Assembly: GCF_015352455.1 (NCBI RefSeq)
Contig: NZ_JADKPN010000001.1
Span: 744,001 to 808,000, forward strand
Reading direction: 5' to 3'
DNA length: 64,000 nt
From: Nocardioides islandensis
GTDB lineage: Bacteria > Actinomycetota > Actinomycetes > Propionibacteriales > Nocardioidaceae
In this document: in pieces, positions 1-8,176 of the stretch
Layout: the number at the start of each line of letters is the position of its first letter
Numbering within the stretch: position 1 is the first letter of the stretch
Notes under the pieces: generated by a model
The model's database searches: none
Seen by the model: only the letters and a program-made list of their open reading frames with translations
Told to the model about the DNA's origin: nothing
Translations under genes and position numbers: made by a program

Positions 1-704
1 TCTACACGACCGGCGTCGGCTGGCGCACCGACCTGGTGCCCGACGACGTCGCGGGCCTGGACAACCCGTACGACGCGCTCTGGAACCCGTCGTACCGCGG
101 CAAGGTCGCCGTAATCGACGACTGGCACACCGCGATGGCGATGGTCGCGCTGCGCTCCGGGCTCACCGACGTCAACAGTGGCGAGTCGGCCGACCTCGAC
201 AAGATCCAGCAGGGCCTGACCGACCTCAGCAACGCGGTGAAGCCGAAGGTGACGGTGTCGATGTACAACGACCTGCCGTCCGGCCAGCTCGGTATCAGCC
301 AGATGTGGTCCGGCGACGTCGTCAACGCCCAGTACTACCTGCCGAAGGGCACGTCGGTCGACATCCTGCGCTACTGGTTCCCCGAGGACGGCAAGGGCCT
401 GGTCGACAACGACCTGATGATGATCCTGTCCGGCGGCAACAACCCCGTGCTCGCGCACCTCTTCCTCGACCACATGCTCGACGAGAAGAACGCCCTGAAG
501 AACTTCGGGTACATCGGCTACCAGCCGCCGCAGAACGCCATCGACACCGACTCGCTGGTCGCCGACGGCTACCTGCCGGAGAACCTGGCGACCGCCGCGG
601 TGAAGCAGGAGTGGTTCGACGTGGCCTACCGGCTGCTCGAGATGCCGGTCGACGTGGACGCCGAGTGGCACCGCGTCTGGCAGCAGTTCAAGGCCGGCGC
701 GTGA
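1..704 (+). CDS. ABC transporter substrate-binding protein, PotD-like (5' end cut by window)
   Basis: Partial gene; its frame is open from base 3 and ends at TGA 702-704. The visible 230 or so residues match the C-terminal lobe of spermidine/putrescine-type periplasmic-binding proteins: the segment NPYDALWNPSYRGKVAVID, then MWSGDVVNAQYYLPKG, and a helical C-terminus ending in WHRVWQQFKAGA. It would sit outside the membrane as a lipoprotein and deliver a cationic amine to the two permeases encoded next. The stop overlaps the GTG start of the first permease (GTGA, 701-704), so the genes are translationally coupled. No ATPase gene is visible; it probably lies upstream of the window. The exact substrate cannot be read from sequence, but a Rieske oxygenase of the betaine-demethylase type nearby makes a quaternary amine as plausible as a polyamine. 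Confidence 0.85.
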   Translation, partial: YTTGVGWRTDLVPDDVAGLDNPYDALWNPSYRGKVAVIDDWHTAMAMVALRSGLTDVNSGESADLDKIQQGLTDLSNAVKPKVTVSMYNDLPSGQLGISQMWSGDVVNAQYYLPKGTSVDILRYWFPEDGKGLVDNDLMMILSGGNNPVLAHLFLDHMLDEKNALKNFGYIGYQPPQNAIDTDSLVADGYLPENLATAAVKQEWFDVAYRLLEMPVDVDAEWHRVWQQFKAGA

Positions 705-1612
705 GGAAGGCTGGACGCAAGCCGGGCAACCGGCTGCTCGGCCCGATCCTCGCTTTCCCGGGCGTCCTCTGGCTCCTGCTGTTCTTCGTCGCGCCCCTGT
801 ACGTCGTGCTCGCGGTGGTGTTCGGCGGGGTCGACCCCGTGTTCCGCACGGTCATCCCGGTGTGGAACCCGGTCCTGTGGTCCTCCGACCAGCCGTCGTA
901 CGTGCTCAGCCACATTGTCGGGCCGGACGGGTTCTTCGGCCCGGCCCTGCTGCGCACGGCGGTCTACGTGTCGGTGGCCAGCGTGCTGTGCCTGGTGATC
1001 GCCTTCCCCATCGCCTACTACGTCGCGCGGCTGTCCGGCCGGTGGAAGGGCCTGCTGCTCACCCTGCTGATCGCGCCGTTCTGGATCAGCTACATGATGC
1101 GGATGCTGGCCTGGGTGAACCTGCTGGCCAACGACGGCCTGGTGAACCGGATCATCTCGCTCGGCGGGGTCTTCCCCGGCGACACCGAGTGGCTGTCGGG
1201 CAAGTCCGTGGTCGTGATCCTCGGGCTCGTCTACGGCTACGTGCCGTACATGATCATCCCCCTGTACGCCGGCCTGGACCGGCTGCCCAGCGAGCTCGTC
1301 GAGGGTGCCCGCGACCTCGGCGCCGGCAGGGTGTCGGCGTTCTGGCGGGTCACCTGGCCGATGTCCCGGCCGGTCGTGGTCGCCAGTGTGCTGCTGACCT
1401 GCCTGCCGATGCTGGGTGACTACTTCACCAGCGACCTGCTGTCCGGCTCGCCGGCCACCTCCATGGTCGGCAACCTGATCAACGAGACGGTGCTGACCCC
1501 CGGCCAGACCGGGCAGGCCGGCGCGTTCGTGCTGCTGGTGCTGATCGTCTCGATCCTGCCGATGCTCTACTACGTCCGCTCGGTCTCGCGCTCGGAAGGC
1601 TCGATGGCGTGA
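701..1612 (+). CDS. ABC transporter permease, PotB-like
   Basis: A 303-residue inner-membrane permease of the binding-protein-dependent transport family. I chose the GTG at 701 because it overlaps the preceding stop as GTGA and gives a normal family length with a short basic N-terminus (RKAGRKPGN) before the first hydrophobic segment (about residues 12-38). Further membrane segments follow, and the cytoplasmic EAA loop that contacts the ATPase is visible as EGARDLGAGRVSAFWRVTWP. The gene ends TGA 1610-1612, again overlapping the next GTG start. It forms the heterodimeric channel with the following permease and works with the upstream binding protein. Confidence 0.9.
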   Translation: MRKAGRKPGNRLLGPILAFPGVLWLLLFFVAPLYVVLAVVFGGVDPVFRTVIPVWNPVLWSSDQPSYVLSHIVGPDGFFGPALLRTAVYVSVASVLCLVIAFPIAYYVARLSGRWKGLLLTLLIAPFWISYMMRMLAWVNLLANDGLVNRIISLGGVFPGDTEWLSGKSVVVILGLVYGYVPYMIIPLYAGLDRLPSELVEGARDLGAGRVSAFWRVTWPMSRPVVVASVLLTCLPMLGDYFTSDLLSGSPATSMVGNLINETVLTPGQTGQAGAFVLLVLIVSILPMLYYVRSVSRSEGSMA

Positions 1613-2484
1613 CCATGCTGACGGCGTGGTGGCGAGACCCGTGGCGCAAGCCGCGCGTGCTCGCGGCGGTGACCATCCTCTACCTGCTGTGGTCTCTCCT
1701 TCCCGTGCTCGTGGCGGCGCTCTTCTCCTTCAACGCCGGCCGCTCGCGGACCAGCTGGCAGGGCTTCTCGATGCGCTGGTACTACGGCGACCCCGTCCGC
1801 TCGGTCTGGCACGACGACACCCTCCAGACCGCGCTGGTGCAGACGCTGCGGCTCGGTGTGGTGACCACCCTGGTCACGGTGCCGCTCGGCGTCGCCCTGG
1901 CGATCGGCCTGCACCGCTGGCGTGGTCGGCTCCCGAACGCCGCCAACTCGATGCTGCTGCTGTCGTTCGTCATCCCCGAGACGCTGCTCGCCGTCGCGCT
2001 CCTCCTCGTGGTCACCAACCTGGCGTTGCCCTTCACGCTCGGCACCACCTCCCAGGTCATCGGCCTGGTCACCTTCCAGCTCAGCTATCCGGCCATCCTC
2101 GTGAGAGCGCGGCTGGCGACCATCGGGTCGCAGCTCGAGGAGGCCGCGATGGACCTCGGTGCGTCACCCCTCGCCGCGCAGCGGCGGGTGATCCTGCCGA
2201 TGCTCGTGCCGGCCATCGTGGCCAGCGCCGTGCTCGTGTTCGCCGACGTCATCGACGACTTCGTGATCGTGCGGTACCTCTCCGGCGACGCCTCCACCGA
2301 GCCCACGTCGGTGAAGATCTACAACACGGCGCGTGCCGCCCCGACTCCCGCGCTCAACGCCCTGGCGACGCTGATGCTGGTGGCCGCGATGCTCGCGGTC
2401 ACCCTCGGCTTCCTGCTCTACCGCTGGCTGAGCAAGCGCACGGGCGAGAACGAGTCGATCGGCTCGTTCGCCGGCGAGACCTGA
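1609..2484 (+). CDS. ABC transporter permease, PotC-like
   Basis: A 291-residue second permease of the same transporter, starting at GTG 1609 inside the end of the previous gene (GTGA overlap). It has about six hydrophobic segments and the EAA loop EEAAMDLGASPLAAQRRVIL. This order (binding protein, PotB-like, PotC-like) is that of polyamine and compatible-solute importers. It is the last gene of the operon: the hemerythrin gene that follows is convergent, with its stop only 5 bases away, leaving almost no room for a terminator. Confidence 0.9.
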   Translation: MTMLTAWWRDPWRKPRVLAAVTILYLLWSLLPVLVAALFSFNAGRSRTSWQGFSMRWYYGDPVRSVWHDDTLQTALVQTLRLGVVTTLVTVPLGVALAIGLHRWRGRLPNAANSMLLLSFVIPETLLAVALLLVVTNLALPFTLGTTSQVIGLVTFQLSYPAILVRARLATIGSQLEEAAMDLGASPLAAQRRVILPMLVPAIVASAVLVFADVIDDFVIVRYLSGDASTEPTSVKIYNTARAAPTPALNALATLMLVAAMLAVTLGFLLYRWLSKRTGENESIGSFAGET

Positions 2485-2489
2485 TCCGG

Positions 2490-3149
2490 CTAGCCCCGCA
2501 GGTCGGCCACGAAGCCCTGGAACATCGGGCGTCCGGTGCCGGTCCAGAAGTCCCGCACCGGCGGCGGCATGTTGGCCTCCATCGTCTCGTTCTCCGACGG
2601 CAGCATCTGCTCCTGGATCAGGCCGATGACCAGCCACGGCTTGTCGCCGGAGAAGTGCTGGAACGCCGTGGCGCTCATCTCGCCCCACTCGGCCACGGTG
2701 ATGCACTTCCCGATGAGGGGGACGACCTCGGCCTCCTCGTGGTCGAGGTGGGCCAGCAGGATCGTCCCCATGTCGGCCATCGCCGACGTGGCCGCGTCGC
2801 GGGCACCCGCGGAGGGCTCCGCCCGCCAGGCAGCCAGTGCCTGCTCGGCGGCACCCAGGGTGCCCAGGACCGCCTCGTGCTCGGCGTTCACCCGGTTGAT
2901 CACCTCGACGTCGTCGGGCAGGCGCTCGACCATCAACGGGTAGATGGTCAGGTCCTCGGCCTCGTGGTGCGCGTGCAGCAGCCGCAGGACGTTGTCGTAG
3001 TAGGTGCCGACGTGCTCGGCACGGTCGGCGTCTTCGACGGGGGCGCCGCCGACGAGGCGGGGCACCGCGTCCAGCGCCTCGCGGAAGATGACGTGGAAGC
3101 GGTTCATCGCGGTCGCGTCGGCGAGCGGCGCTTCTGGAGCGGTGGTCAT
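2490..3149 (-). CDS. Hemerythrin HHE cation-binding domain protein
   Basis: A 219-residue soluble protein. The metal-binding four-helix bundle is seen as HHEAEDLTIYP (about residues 60-70), an E..H pair in NAEHEAVLG and HLDHEEAEVVP near residue 135, the usual His/Glu set for a di-iron site. The C-terminal part ends in PVRDFWTGTGRP. I start at ATG 3149 rather than the in-frame ATG 12 codons earlier because AGGAG lies 13 bases upstream of it and the extra residues look non-conserved. HHE proteins bind oxygen or sense redox/NO; which applies here cannot be told. It is divergent from the Rieske oxygenase and shares a 140-bp intergenic region that carries a palindrome. Confidence 0.8.
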   Translation of the reverse strand: MTTAPEAPLADATAMNRFHVIFREALDAVPRLVGGAPVEDADRAEHVGTYYDNVLRLLHAHHEAEDLTIYPLMVERLPDDVEVINRVNAEHEAVLGTLGAAEQALAAWRAEPSAGARDAATSAMADMGTILLAHLDHEEAEVVPLIGKCITVAEWGEMSATAFQHFSGDKPWLVIGLIQEQMLPSENETMEANMPPPVRDFWTGTGRPMFQGFVADLRG

Positions 3150-3210
3150 GGGCCGCAGCGTTCTCCTGCTGGGGGCCTCGGTCAAGGAGACACGTCTCAG
3201 GTTGCGACAG

Positions 3211-3228
3211 ACTGACTCTGGAGTCAGT
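3211..3228. promoter_or_regulatory. Perfect palindrome between divergent hemerythrin and Rieske genes
   Basis: ACTGACTC-TG-GAGTCAGT has perfect 8-bp arms around a 2-bp centre. It lies about 60 bp upstream of both start codons and looks like a dimeric-repressor or activator operator. No regulator gene is adjacent, so the protein that binds is unknown. Confidence 0.5.
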
Positions 3229-3252
3229 AGCGCCTCTGTGGGACCGTAGGTC

Positions 3253-3282
3253 TGGACCGAACATCACCACCAGAACTAGGAT
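3253..3282 (+). promoter_or_regulatory. Probable leaderless promoter of the Rieske oxygenase gene
   Basis: A TGGACC box (3253-3258), an 18-bp spacer and TAGGAT (3277-3282) precede the ATG at 3290 by only 7 bases. An actinobacterial -10 (TANNNT) at this distance predicts transcription starting at or next to the A of the start codon, that is, a leaderless mRNA. No Shine-Dalgarno sequence is present, which agrees. Confidence 0.5.
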
Positions 3283-3289
3283 TGACTGT

Positions 3290-4531
3290 ATGTTCAATCA
3301 ACTCCGCGGAACCCTCGCCCCGCTGCCGGCCGACGCGGTCGCCACGGCGTACGCGCCGTTCGGCTCGTCCCGGATGCTGCCGCGGCCGGCGTACGTCGAT
3401 CCCGCGGTCTACGACTGGGAGCAGGCGAACATCTTCGCCGGGTGGTCCTGCCTCGGACGCAGCGAGAAGTACGCCGAACCGGGCACCCAGACCTCGATCC
3501 AGACCGGTGCGGGCGGCGTCCTGCTCGTGCGCGGTGACGACGGCGTGCTGCGTGCCTTCGCCAACGTCTGCCGGCACCGCGGCCACGAGCTCGTCCCGTG
3601 CGGCGTGACCGTCAACAAGCGCTCGATCGTCTGCCCGTACCACGCCTGGAACTACAGGCTGGACGGCGAGCTGCGCAACGCCCCCGGCGGCTTCCGCGAC
3701 GCGGAGGGCTTCGACAAGACGGAGTTCCCGCTCGCCGAGCTGGGCTGCGTGGAGTGGCACGGCTGGGTCTTCGTCGACCCGAGCGGCGAGGGCGGGTCGT
3801 TCACCGACCACGCTGCCGGCCTCGAGCAGGTCGTCGCCAACTACAAGCCCGAGGACCTGGTCACCGTCGCCTCGCACTCGTACGAGCTCGAGACGAACTG
3901 GAAGGTGATCATCGAGAACTACCAGGAGTGCTACCACTGCCCGTCGATCCACCCCGAGCTGTGCCGGGTCAGCCCGCCGCAGAGCGGTGAGAACCTCGAC
4001 CCCGACGGCGAGTGGATGGGCGGCTGGATGGACCTCGACGCCAACGCGACCACGATGTCGCTCGACGGCACCAGCGGCGGCGTCGCGATCCCGGGTCTGA
4101 CCGACGTCGAGATGCGCACGGTCATGTACGTCGTGGCGTTCCCGAACCTGCTGATCAGCCTGCACCCCGACTACGTCATGACCCACACGCTGCGGCCCGT
4201 CGCGGCCGACCGCACGTTCGTCGAGTGCTCGTGGGCGTTCCCGCGCGAGGTCGCCGAACGGCCCGGCTTCGACCCGTCGTACGCCGTGGACTTCTGGGAC
4301 CTCACCAACCGCCAGGACTGGGCGGCGTGCGAGTCGGTGCAGCGCGGTCTCACCAGCCCGCACGCGAAGCCCGGGCCGCTGGCGCCCGAGGAGGACGGCG
4401 TGTACCAGTTCGTGAGCCGCGTGGGTCGCGCGTACGCCGGCCTCGGGCGCGCGGACGACGCCCGACCGTCGATGAAGAGCGAGGACGTGGTCCCGGCGGA
4501 GCCCGCCGCCGCGGACGACGCCACCGTCTGA
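3290..4531 (+). CDS. Rieske-type aromatic-ring-hydroxylating/betaine-demethylating oxygenase alpha subunit
   Basis: A 413-residue oxygenase. The N-terminal Rieske [2Fe-2S] domain shows C94-R-H96 and C115-P-Y-H118. The catalytic domain shows the mononuclear-iron motif ENYQECYHCPSIHPEL with H216 and H221, and a plausible third ligand in FWDLTNRQDW near residue 340. The N-terminus (MLPRPAYVDPAVYDWEQ) and overall length resemble GbcA/CntA-like enzymes that hydroxylate the N-methyl group of quaternary amines, rather than classical arene dioxygenases. No reductase gene is adjacent, so electron donation must come from elsewhere. The amine-type ABC transporter 800 bp away supports a quaternary-amine substrate, but this is inference. 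Confidence 0.85.
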   Translation: MFNQLRGTLAPLPADAVATAYAPFGSSRMLPRPAYVDPAVYDWEQANIFAGWSCLGRSEKYAEPGTQTSIQTGAGGVLLVRGDDGVLRAFANVCRHRGHELVPCGVTVNKRSIVCPYHAWNYRLDGELRNAPGGFRDAEGFDKTEFPLAELGCVEWHGWVFVDPSGEGGSFTDHAAGLEQVVANYKPEDLVTVASHSYELETNWKVIIENYQECYHCPSIHPELCRVSPPQSGENLDPDGEWMGGWMDLDANATTMSLDGTSGGVAIPGLTDVEMRTVMYVVAFPNLLISLHPDYVMTHTLRPVAADRTFVECSWAFPREVAERPGFDPSYAVDFWDLTNRQDWAACESVQRGLTSPHAKPGPLAPEEDGVYQFVSRVGRAYAGLGRADDARPSMKSEDVVPAEPAAADDATV

Positions 4532-4561
4532 CCCTTTGGACCGCTTCTACACACTGGACGG

Positions 4562-5026
4562 ATGCTGCACCGCCATCCGCTGCTGAGCCTGGTGACGCTC
4601 GTCTACCTGGCGTTCGTCGGGTGGATCACGCTGACGCCCGGGCACGACGCGCCGACCTCGAGCGCGTTCGTCCAGCGGGTGCTCGACAAGCTGCAGAGCT
4701 ACGACCGGCTCGCGTGGCTGACCGACACGCGCGCGGAGTTCCTGGCGAACGTCGCGCTGTTCGCGCCCGTGGGGCTGTTCCTGCTGCTCCTCGTCGGCAC
4801 GAGGTACTGGTGGGTCGCCGCGGCCGTCGCCTTCGCGATGACCAACGCGATCGAGCTCGCCCAGCGGGCCATCCCCGACCGGGTACCGGACGAGCGCGAC
4901 ATCGCCGCCAACACGCTCGGTGCGATGGTCGGGATCGCGGTGGGCGTGGTGCTCACCCTGCCGGCGACACTGCGGCGGGAGCGGCGTACGCGCCTTCAGT
5001 CCGCGTCGGCCTCGCGCCTGCGCTGA
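4562..5026 (+). CDS. VanZ-like membrane protein
   Basis: A 154-residue membrane protein with four hydrophobic segments. The family pattern is recognisable: an N-terminal LVYLAFVGWITLTPG, then FLANVALFAPVGLFLLLL, and a terminal ERDIAANTLGAMVGIAVG. The E-L-x-Q motif NAIELAQRAIP typical of VanZ is present. VanZ proteins confer low-level teicoplanin resistance in enterococci, but most actinobacterial homologues have no known role. The last 31 bases overlap the 3' end of the convergent ThrE-like gene. Confidence 0.8.
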   Translation: MLHRHPLLSLVTLVYLAFVGWITLTPGHDAPTSSAFVQRVLDKLQSYDRLAWLTDTRAEFLANVALFAPVGLFLLLLVGTRYWWVAAAVAFAMTNAIELAQRAIPDRVPDERDIAANTLGAMVGIAVGVVLTLPATLRRERRTRLQSASASRLR

Positions 5027-6408
5027 CGCTTGCGCTGGCGACGTCGTGTGCCGCTGGCGCCGAGCACGGTGTACGGGCCGACCAACCGCGGCCCGGCGAG
5101 CTTGTTCTCGAGGCGTCGCGCCTCGCGCCGGATCGGCTGGGCGAGGTACTCGCCGAGGATCGCCCCGGAGCTCAGCCCCAGTGCGATCGCGACCGCGGTG
5201 ACCATCGCCAGCAGAGCGCTCGCCGCGTCGGTGGCGAGCAGGGTGAGCCCGCGGTAGATCGACAGTCCGGGCAGGAACGGCGTGATGCACGCGGCCACCA
5301 CGACCAGCGAGGGCACCTTCGCCCGGGAGGCCACGGGATAGCTGACCAGGCCGAGCAGCAGCGCGGCGAGCGCCGAGGACCAGGCGATGCCGAAGCCGCG
5401 GTCGTACGCCGCGGCGTACACACCGACGGCCACCGCGGCCACCGCCCCGATCGGCGCCAGCGACCGCACCGGCGCGTAGGCGGAGAAGGCGTAGCCGGCC
5501 GCCGCCACGGCGCCGCCCACGACCATGACCGGGACGTTCGCGATCGTGTAGGCGCCCGGGTTGACGCGGCCGAGGTCGATGCCCAGCACGTCGGCGACCT
5601 GGAGGCCGCCGCTCACGCCCGCCACGACGCCGGAGGTGTTGAGGAAGGCCTCGAGGATGCGCGCGCCCGCGGTCACGGGGAACCCGGTCAGCGCGTCCTG
5701 GATCGCGCCGAGGAAGTTCACCCCGGCCAGCAGCATCACGATGCTCGTCGAGATCACCAGGCTCGACGAGACCTCCGCCGGCGTCGCGGTGACCCCGACC
5801 GCGATCAGCGTGGCCAGCAGGCCGCCCGCCACCTGTTGGTAGAACGTCGGCAGCCGCCGCTTGCCCATCCGCCGCTGCATCCGGTCGACGAGCATCGCCG
5901 CCGCGGCCGACACCAGCACCACCACCCAGTCGCCGCCCAGCAGCGCACCGACGCCGGCGCCCATCACGCCGAGCGCCGCGGTGACCGACCAGCGCGGACG
6001 TTGGTGCCCGGTCGAGCTGATCCGGTTGAGGCGCGCCCTGGCCTCCCCGCGGTCGATCCGCCCGGCGACCAGGTCGCGGATGATGTGGTCGACCTCGGTG
6101 AGGTCGCCGTAGTCGACCTCGCGATACCTCACCTGGCGGATCTGGATCAGCGCCGGCTGGTCGGGCGAGGACTGCTGGCTCATGGTCAGCTCGGTGAACA
6201 TCACGTCCGCGGAGTACCCCCGCAGCCCGCACGACCGCGCCACGTTGTTCATCGCCGCGCTCACGTCGCCGGCCCCCGCCCCCGACGACAGCAGCAGCTC
6301 CCCGATCCGCAGGGCCAGGTCCATCGTCGCGTTGATCTCGCGGACCTCGCGCGGGTCGCGGTCGTCGCCGCGGTGCTCCTCGTGGCGGTCGGGCGGAGGC
6401 GCGTTCAT
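4996..6408 (-). CDS. Threonine/serine exporter, ThrE family
   Basis: A 470-residue exporter with a cytoplasmic N-terminal half (residues about 15-170, containing the ThrE signature region around ALRIGELLLSSGAGAGDVSA) followed by about ten membrane helices arranged as two five-helix blocks. The fused N-terminal and C-terminal ThrE domains match the Corynebacterium ThrE architecture, which exports L-threonine and L-serine. The C-terminus is a basic tail (RRRQRKRQRRREADAD). I start at ATG 6408 (MNAPPPDR); an in-frame ATG 21 codons upstream only adds unlike residues. No clear ribosome-binding site is seen for either start. Confidence 0.85.
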   Translation of the reverse strand: MNAPPPDRHEEHRGDDRDPREVREINATMDLALRIGELLLSSGAGAGDVSAAMNNVARSCGLRGYSADVMFTELTMSQQSSPDQPALIQIRQVRYREVDYGDLTEVDHIIRDLVAGRIDRGEARARLNRISSTGHQRPRWSVTAALGVMGAGVGALLGGDWVVVLVSAAAAMLVDRMQRRMGKRRLPTFYQQVAGGLLATLIAVGVTATPAEVSSSLVISTSIVMLLAGVNFLGAIQDALTGFPVTAGARILEAFLNTSGVVAGVSGGLQVADVLGIDLGRVNPGAYTIANVPVMVVGGAVAAAGYAFSAYAPVRSLAPIGAVAAVAVGVYAAAYDRGFGIAWSSALAALLLGLVSYPVASRAKVPSLVVVAACITPFLPGLSIYRGLTLLATDAASALLAMVTAVAIALGLSSGAILGEYLAQPIRREARRLENKLAGPRLVGPYTVLGASGTRRRQRKRQRRREADAD

Positions 6409-6866
6409 GGCGCGCACAGTGTGTCGTGCCGCGCGCGGTTGTCGCCAATGGCCGTCAGCAAGCGAGAGCAAGGGCCGGGATCGGACACTTCGACCGGCTC
6501 GGGCCTACCAAGCCGTCCTGCTGATCGATGACCACCTCGCGACGGCCGGCCGTAGCGAGGTGAGGCCAGCGGATGTGACCACAGCGAGCGCGGATCGCCA
6601 GATCCGGATGATCCGCACCGCGTCGTAGGCGGTGATAAGACGCACTTTTCGAAGGGGCACGGATCGCGGCATGAGCGGACACGCTATGCCGTACTGACAG
6701 CGGCATGAGCGGTCGCCTCGGAGCTGCCTCGGATCGGCCGGGGGTTACGGTCAGCTAGGAAGTACCAGCACGGCAACCATCACGAGCCCAAGAACACCCA
6801 GCATCATGGCGCCGCCCCGCGCGTGGACGAGCGTATGCATGAACCTGCGGCGGACCCCGCCGCGAC
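6409..6866. other. 458-bp non-coding stretch with two short repeat copies
   Basis: No convincing gene lies here. It holds two copies of the CGGCATGAGCGG motif (6667-6680 and 6699-6712). A 29-codon hydrophobic frame on the minus strand (6751-6840) is present but has no ribosome-binding site, so I do not call it. Confidence 0.5.
6667..6712. repeat. Two direct copies of the CGGCATGAGCGG repeat
   Basis: CGGCATGAGCGGAC (6667-6680) and AGCGGCATGAGCGG (6699-6712) stand 32 bp apart. The same core recurs at 8787, 9041 and, rearranged, at 8131 and 10950, always outside the called genes, within a 4.4-kb stretch. Confidence 0.65.
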
Positions 6867-8057
6867 TTAGAAGTGGTCGCGGATGTGGATCGGCCGGGGC
6901 GCCAGCATCCGGTCGAGGGCTTGGTCGTTCTCCATGCCGCCGGAGAGGTGTCCGGCCATCCGGAGGTTGGCGCAGGTCTGGGCGCCGGCCCAGGCCAGCG
7001 CGAGCCCGCCGGGTGTCAGGACGGGACCGTCGGGCGCCGCGGCCGGCGCGCAGGTGGCCTTCCCACGTTCGATCACCAGGCGCCAGTCTCCGTTGGTGGT
7101 CCCGAGGTGGTCCCCGGCGACGGAGAACGCGACGTCGCCGTTCACCGGCCAGTCGCGGCCGGCGAACGCGCCGGGTACGTCGTGCACGCGCAGCATGTAC
7201 GGCTCGCGCTCCACGGCCTTCCAGTGCGCAGACGGGAGCGACAGCCGGGCGACGTCGTGGCCCGACGTATGCAGCCGCACCTGGCCGACCACGGTGCCGA
7301 ACGACCCGAGCACGTGCCACAGGGCGCGGTAGGCGTCGCCCCTCAGTGCGAGGAGGTCGGAGACCTCGAGCGTCGCGTGGTCCCCGGACCCCTGGCCGCG
7401 CCGCCAGCTCGCGAAGCCGATCACGTCGCCCGCGTCGTCGACCGCGAGCGTGACTCCGGTGAACGCGTCGATGTAAGCCTTGGCATCGGCTGGGAACGCC
7501 GGGCCGCGGCGCGTGAGCGGGCCGTTCTGCGCTGCCGCCCAAGTGTCGTACACCCGACAGACCGCCTCGAAGTCGCCGGGCGTCGCCCGGCGGGTGCGCA
7601 CGCCTGCCGGGGCACCGATCCGGGCCAGCGCTACTGCGGGGACCTCGACCGTGTCGTAGGACGAGATCACCTCGTAGCCGAACTTGCGGTAGATCCCGGG
7701 CGCGGTGCAGAACATCGTCGACACCGCTTCCCCGCGCTCCCGCAGGCCGTCGTCGAGGGCTACCCGGAACAGGTCGTCGAGCAGCTTCGTGCCCCGCCGC
7801 TCGGCGGTCACCACGACGCCGGCGATGCCTCCGCTGGGTACGGCGCTGCCGCCGAACCACGAGTGGTACCCACGGGTTGCCAGCCGCGCCACGAGGTGGT
7901 CGTCGTCAAACGTGCCGAATGCGTGGTACCCAGGCCGCGGGGGGTCGTCGGCGCTCGGCGGCGTCGTGCCCGACGGTGGCTCGCCGAACGCTTCGTCGAT
8001 GAGCGCGTCCGACTTGTCCAAGTCGTCCCGGGTGAGCGGCCGGGTGGTCAGGGGCAT
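6867..8057 (-). CDS. Eis-family GNAT N-acetyltransferase
   Basis: A 396-residue protein with the Eis layout: an N-terminal GNAT domain with the acetyl-CoA-binding segment (IAGVVVTAERRGTKLLDDL, residues about 75-95) and the APGIYRKFGYEV motif, a second degenerate GNAT-like domain, and a C-terminal sterol-carrier-like domain. The chain ends in Phe (RDHF), matching Eis enzymes in which the C-terminal carboxylate acts as general base. Mycobacterial Eis acetylates aminoglycosides and other amines; the substrate here is unknown. Start ATG 8057. It stands alone, between repeat-bearing spacers. Confidence 0.85.
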   Translation of the reverse strand: MPLTTRPLTRDDLDKSDALIDEAFGEPPSGTTPPSADDPPRPGYHAFGTFDDDHLVARLATRGYHSWFGGSAVPSGGIAGVVVTAERRGTKLLDDLFRVALDDGLRERGEAVSTMFCTAPGIYRKFGYEVISSYDTVEVPAVALARIGAPAGVRTRRATPGDFEAVCRVYDTWAAAQNGPLTRRGPAFPADAKAYIDAFTGVTLAVDDAGDVIGFASWRRGQGSGDHATLEVSDLLALRGDAYRALWHVLGSFGTVVGQVRLHTSGHDVARLSLPSAHWKAVEREPYMLRVHDVPGAFAGRDWPVNGDVAFSVAGDHLGTTNGDWRLVIERGKATCAPAAAPDGPVLTPGGLALAWAGAQTCANLRMAGHLSGGMENDQALDRMLAPRPIHIRDHF

Positions 8058-8130
8058 GGCCGCAGCCTAGGAGGCGTCGCGGTTGTTCGCGCGGCAGTCA
8101 TGTCGGGGGGGCTCCCTTGATTCCGATTCG

Positions 8131-8176
8131 ACGTCCGCTCATCGGTGCGCCCGGCACGCGGCGGTAAGACGCAGTC
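8131..8176. repeat. Inverted/partial copy of the CGGCATGAGCGG repeat unit
   Basis: ACGTCCGCTCATCGG at 8131-8145 is the reverse complement of the right-hand end of the repeat. It is followed by GCACGCGGCGG, shared with the copy at 10950, and GTAAGACGCAGTCTCAGC, partly shared with the copies near 6635 and 8780. It lies in the 119-bp spacer between the Eis-like gene and the next gene. Confidence 0.5.

Noticed and set aside
4012..6531. An 839-codon plus-strand frame
   Set aside because: It overlaps the Rieske, VanZ and ThrE genes in a wrong frame and shows no recognisable domain.
6751..6840. A 29-codon hydrophobic frame on the minus strand (MHTLVHARGGAMMLG...)
   Set aside because: It could be a small membrane peptide, but there is no ribosome-binding site and no sign of conservation, so I did not call it.
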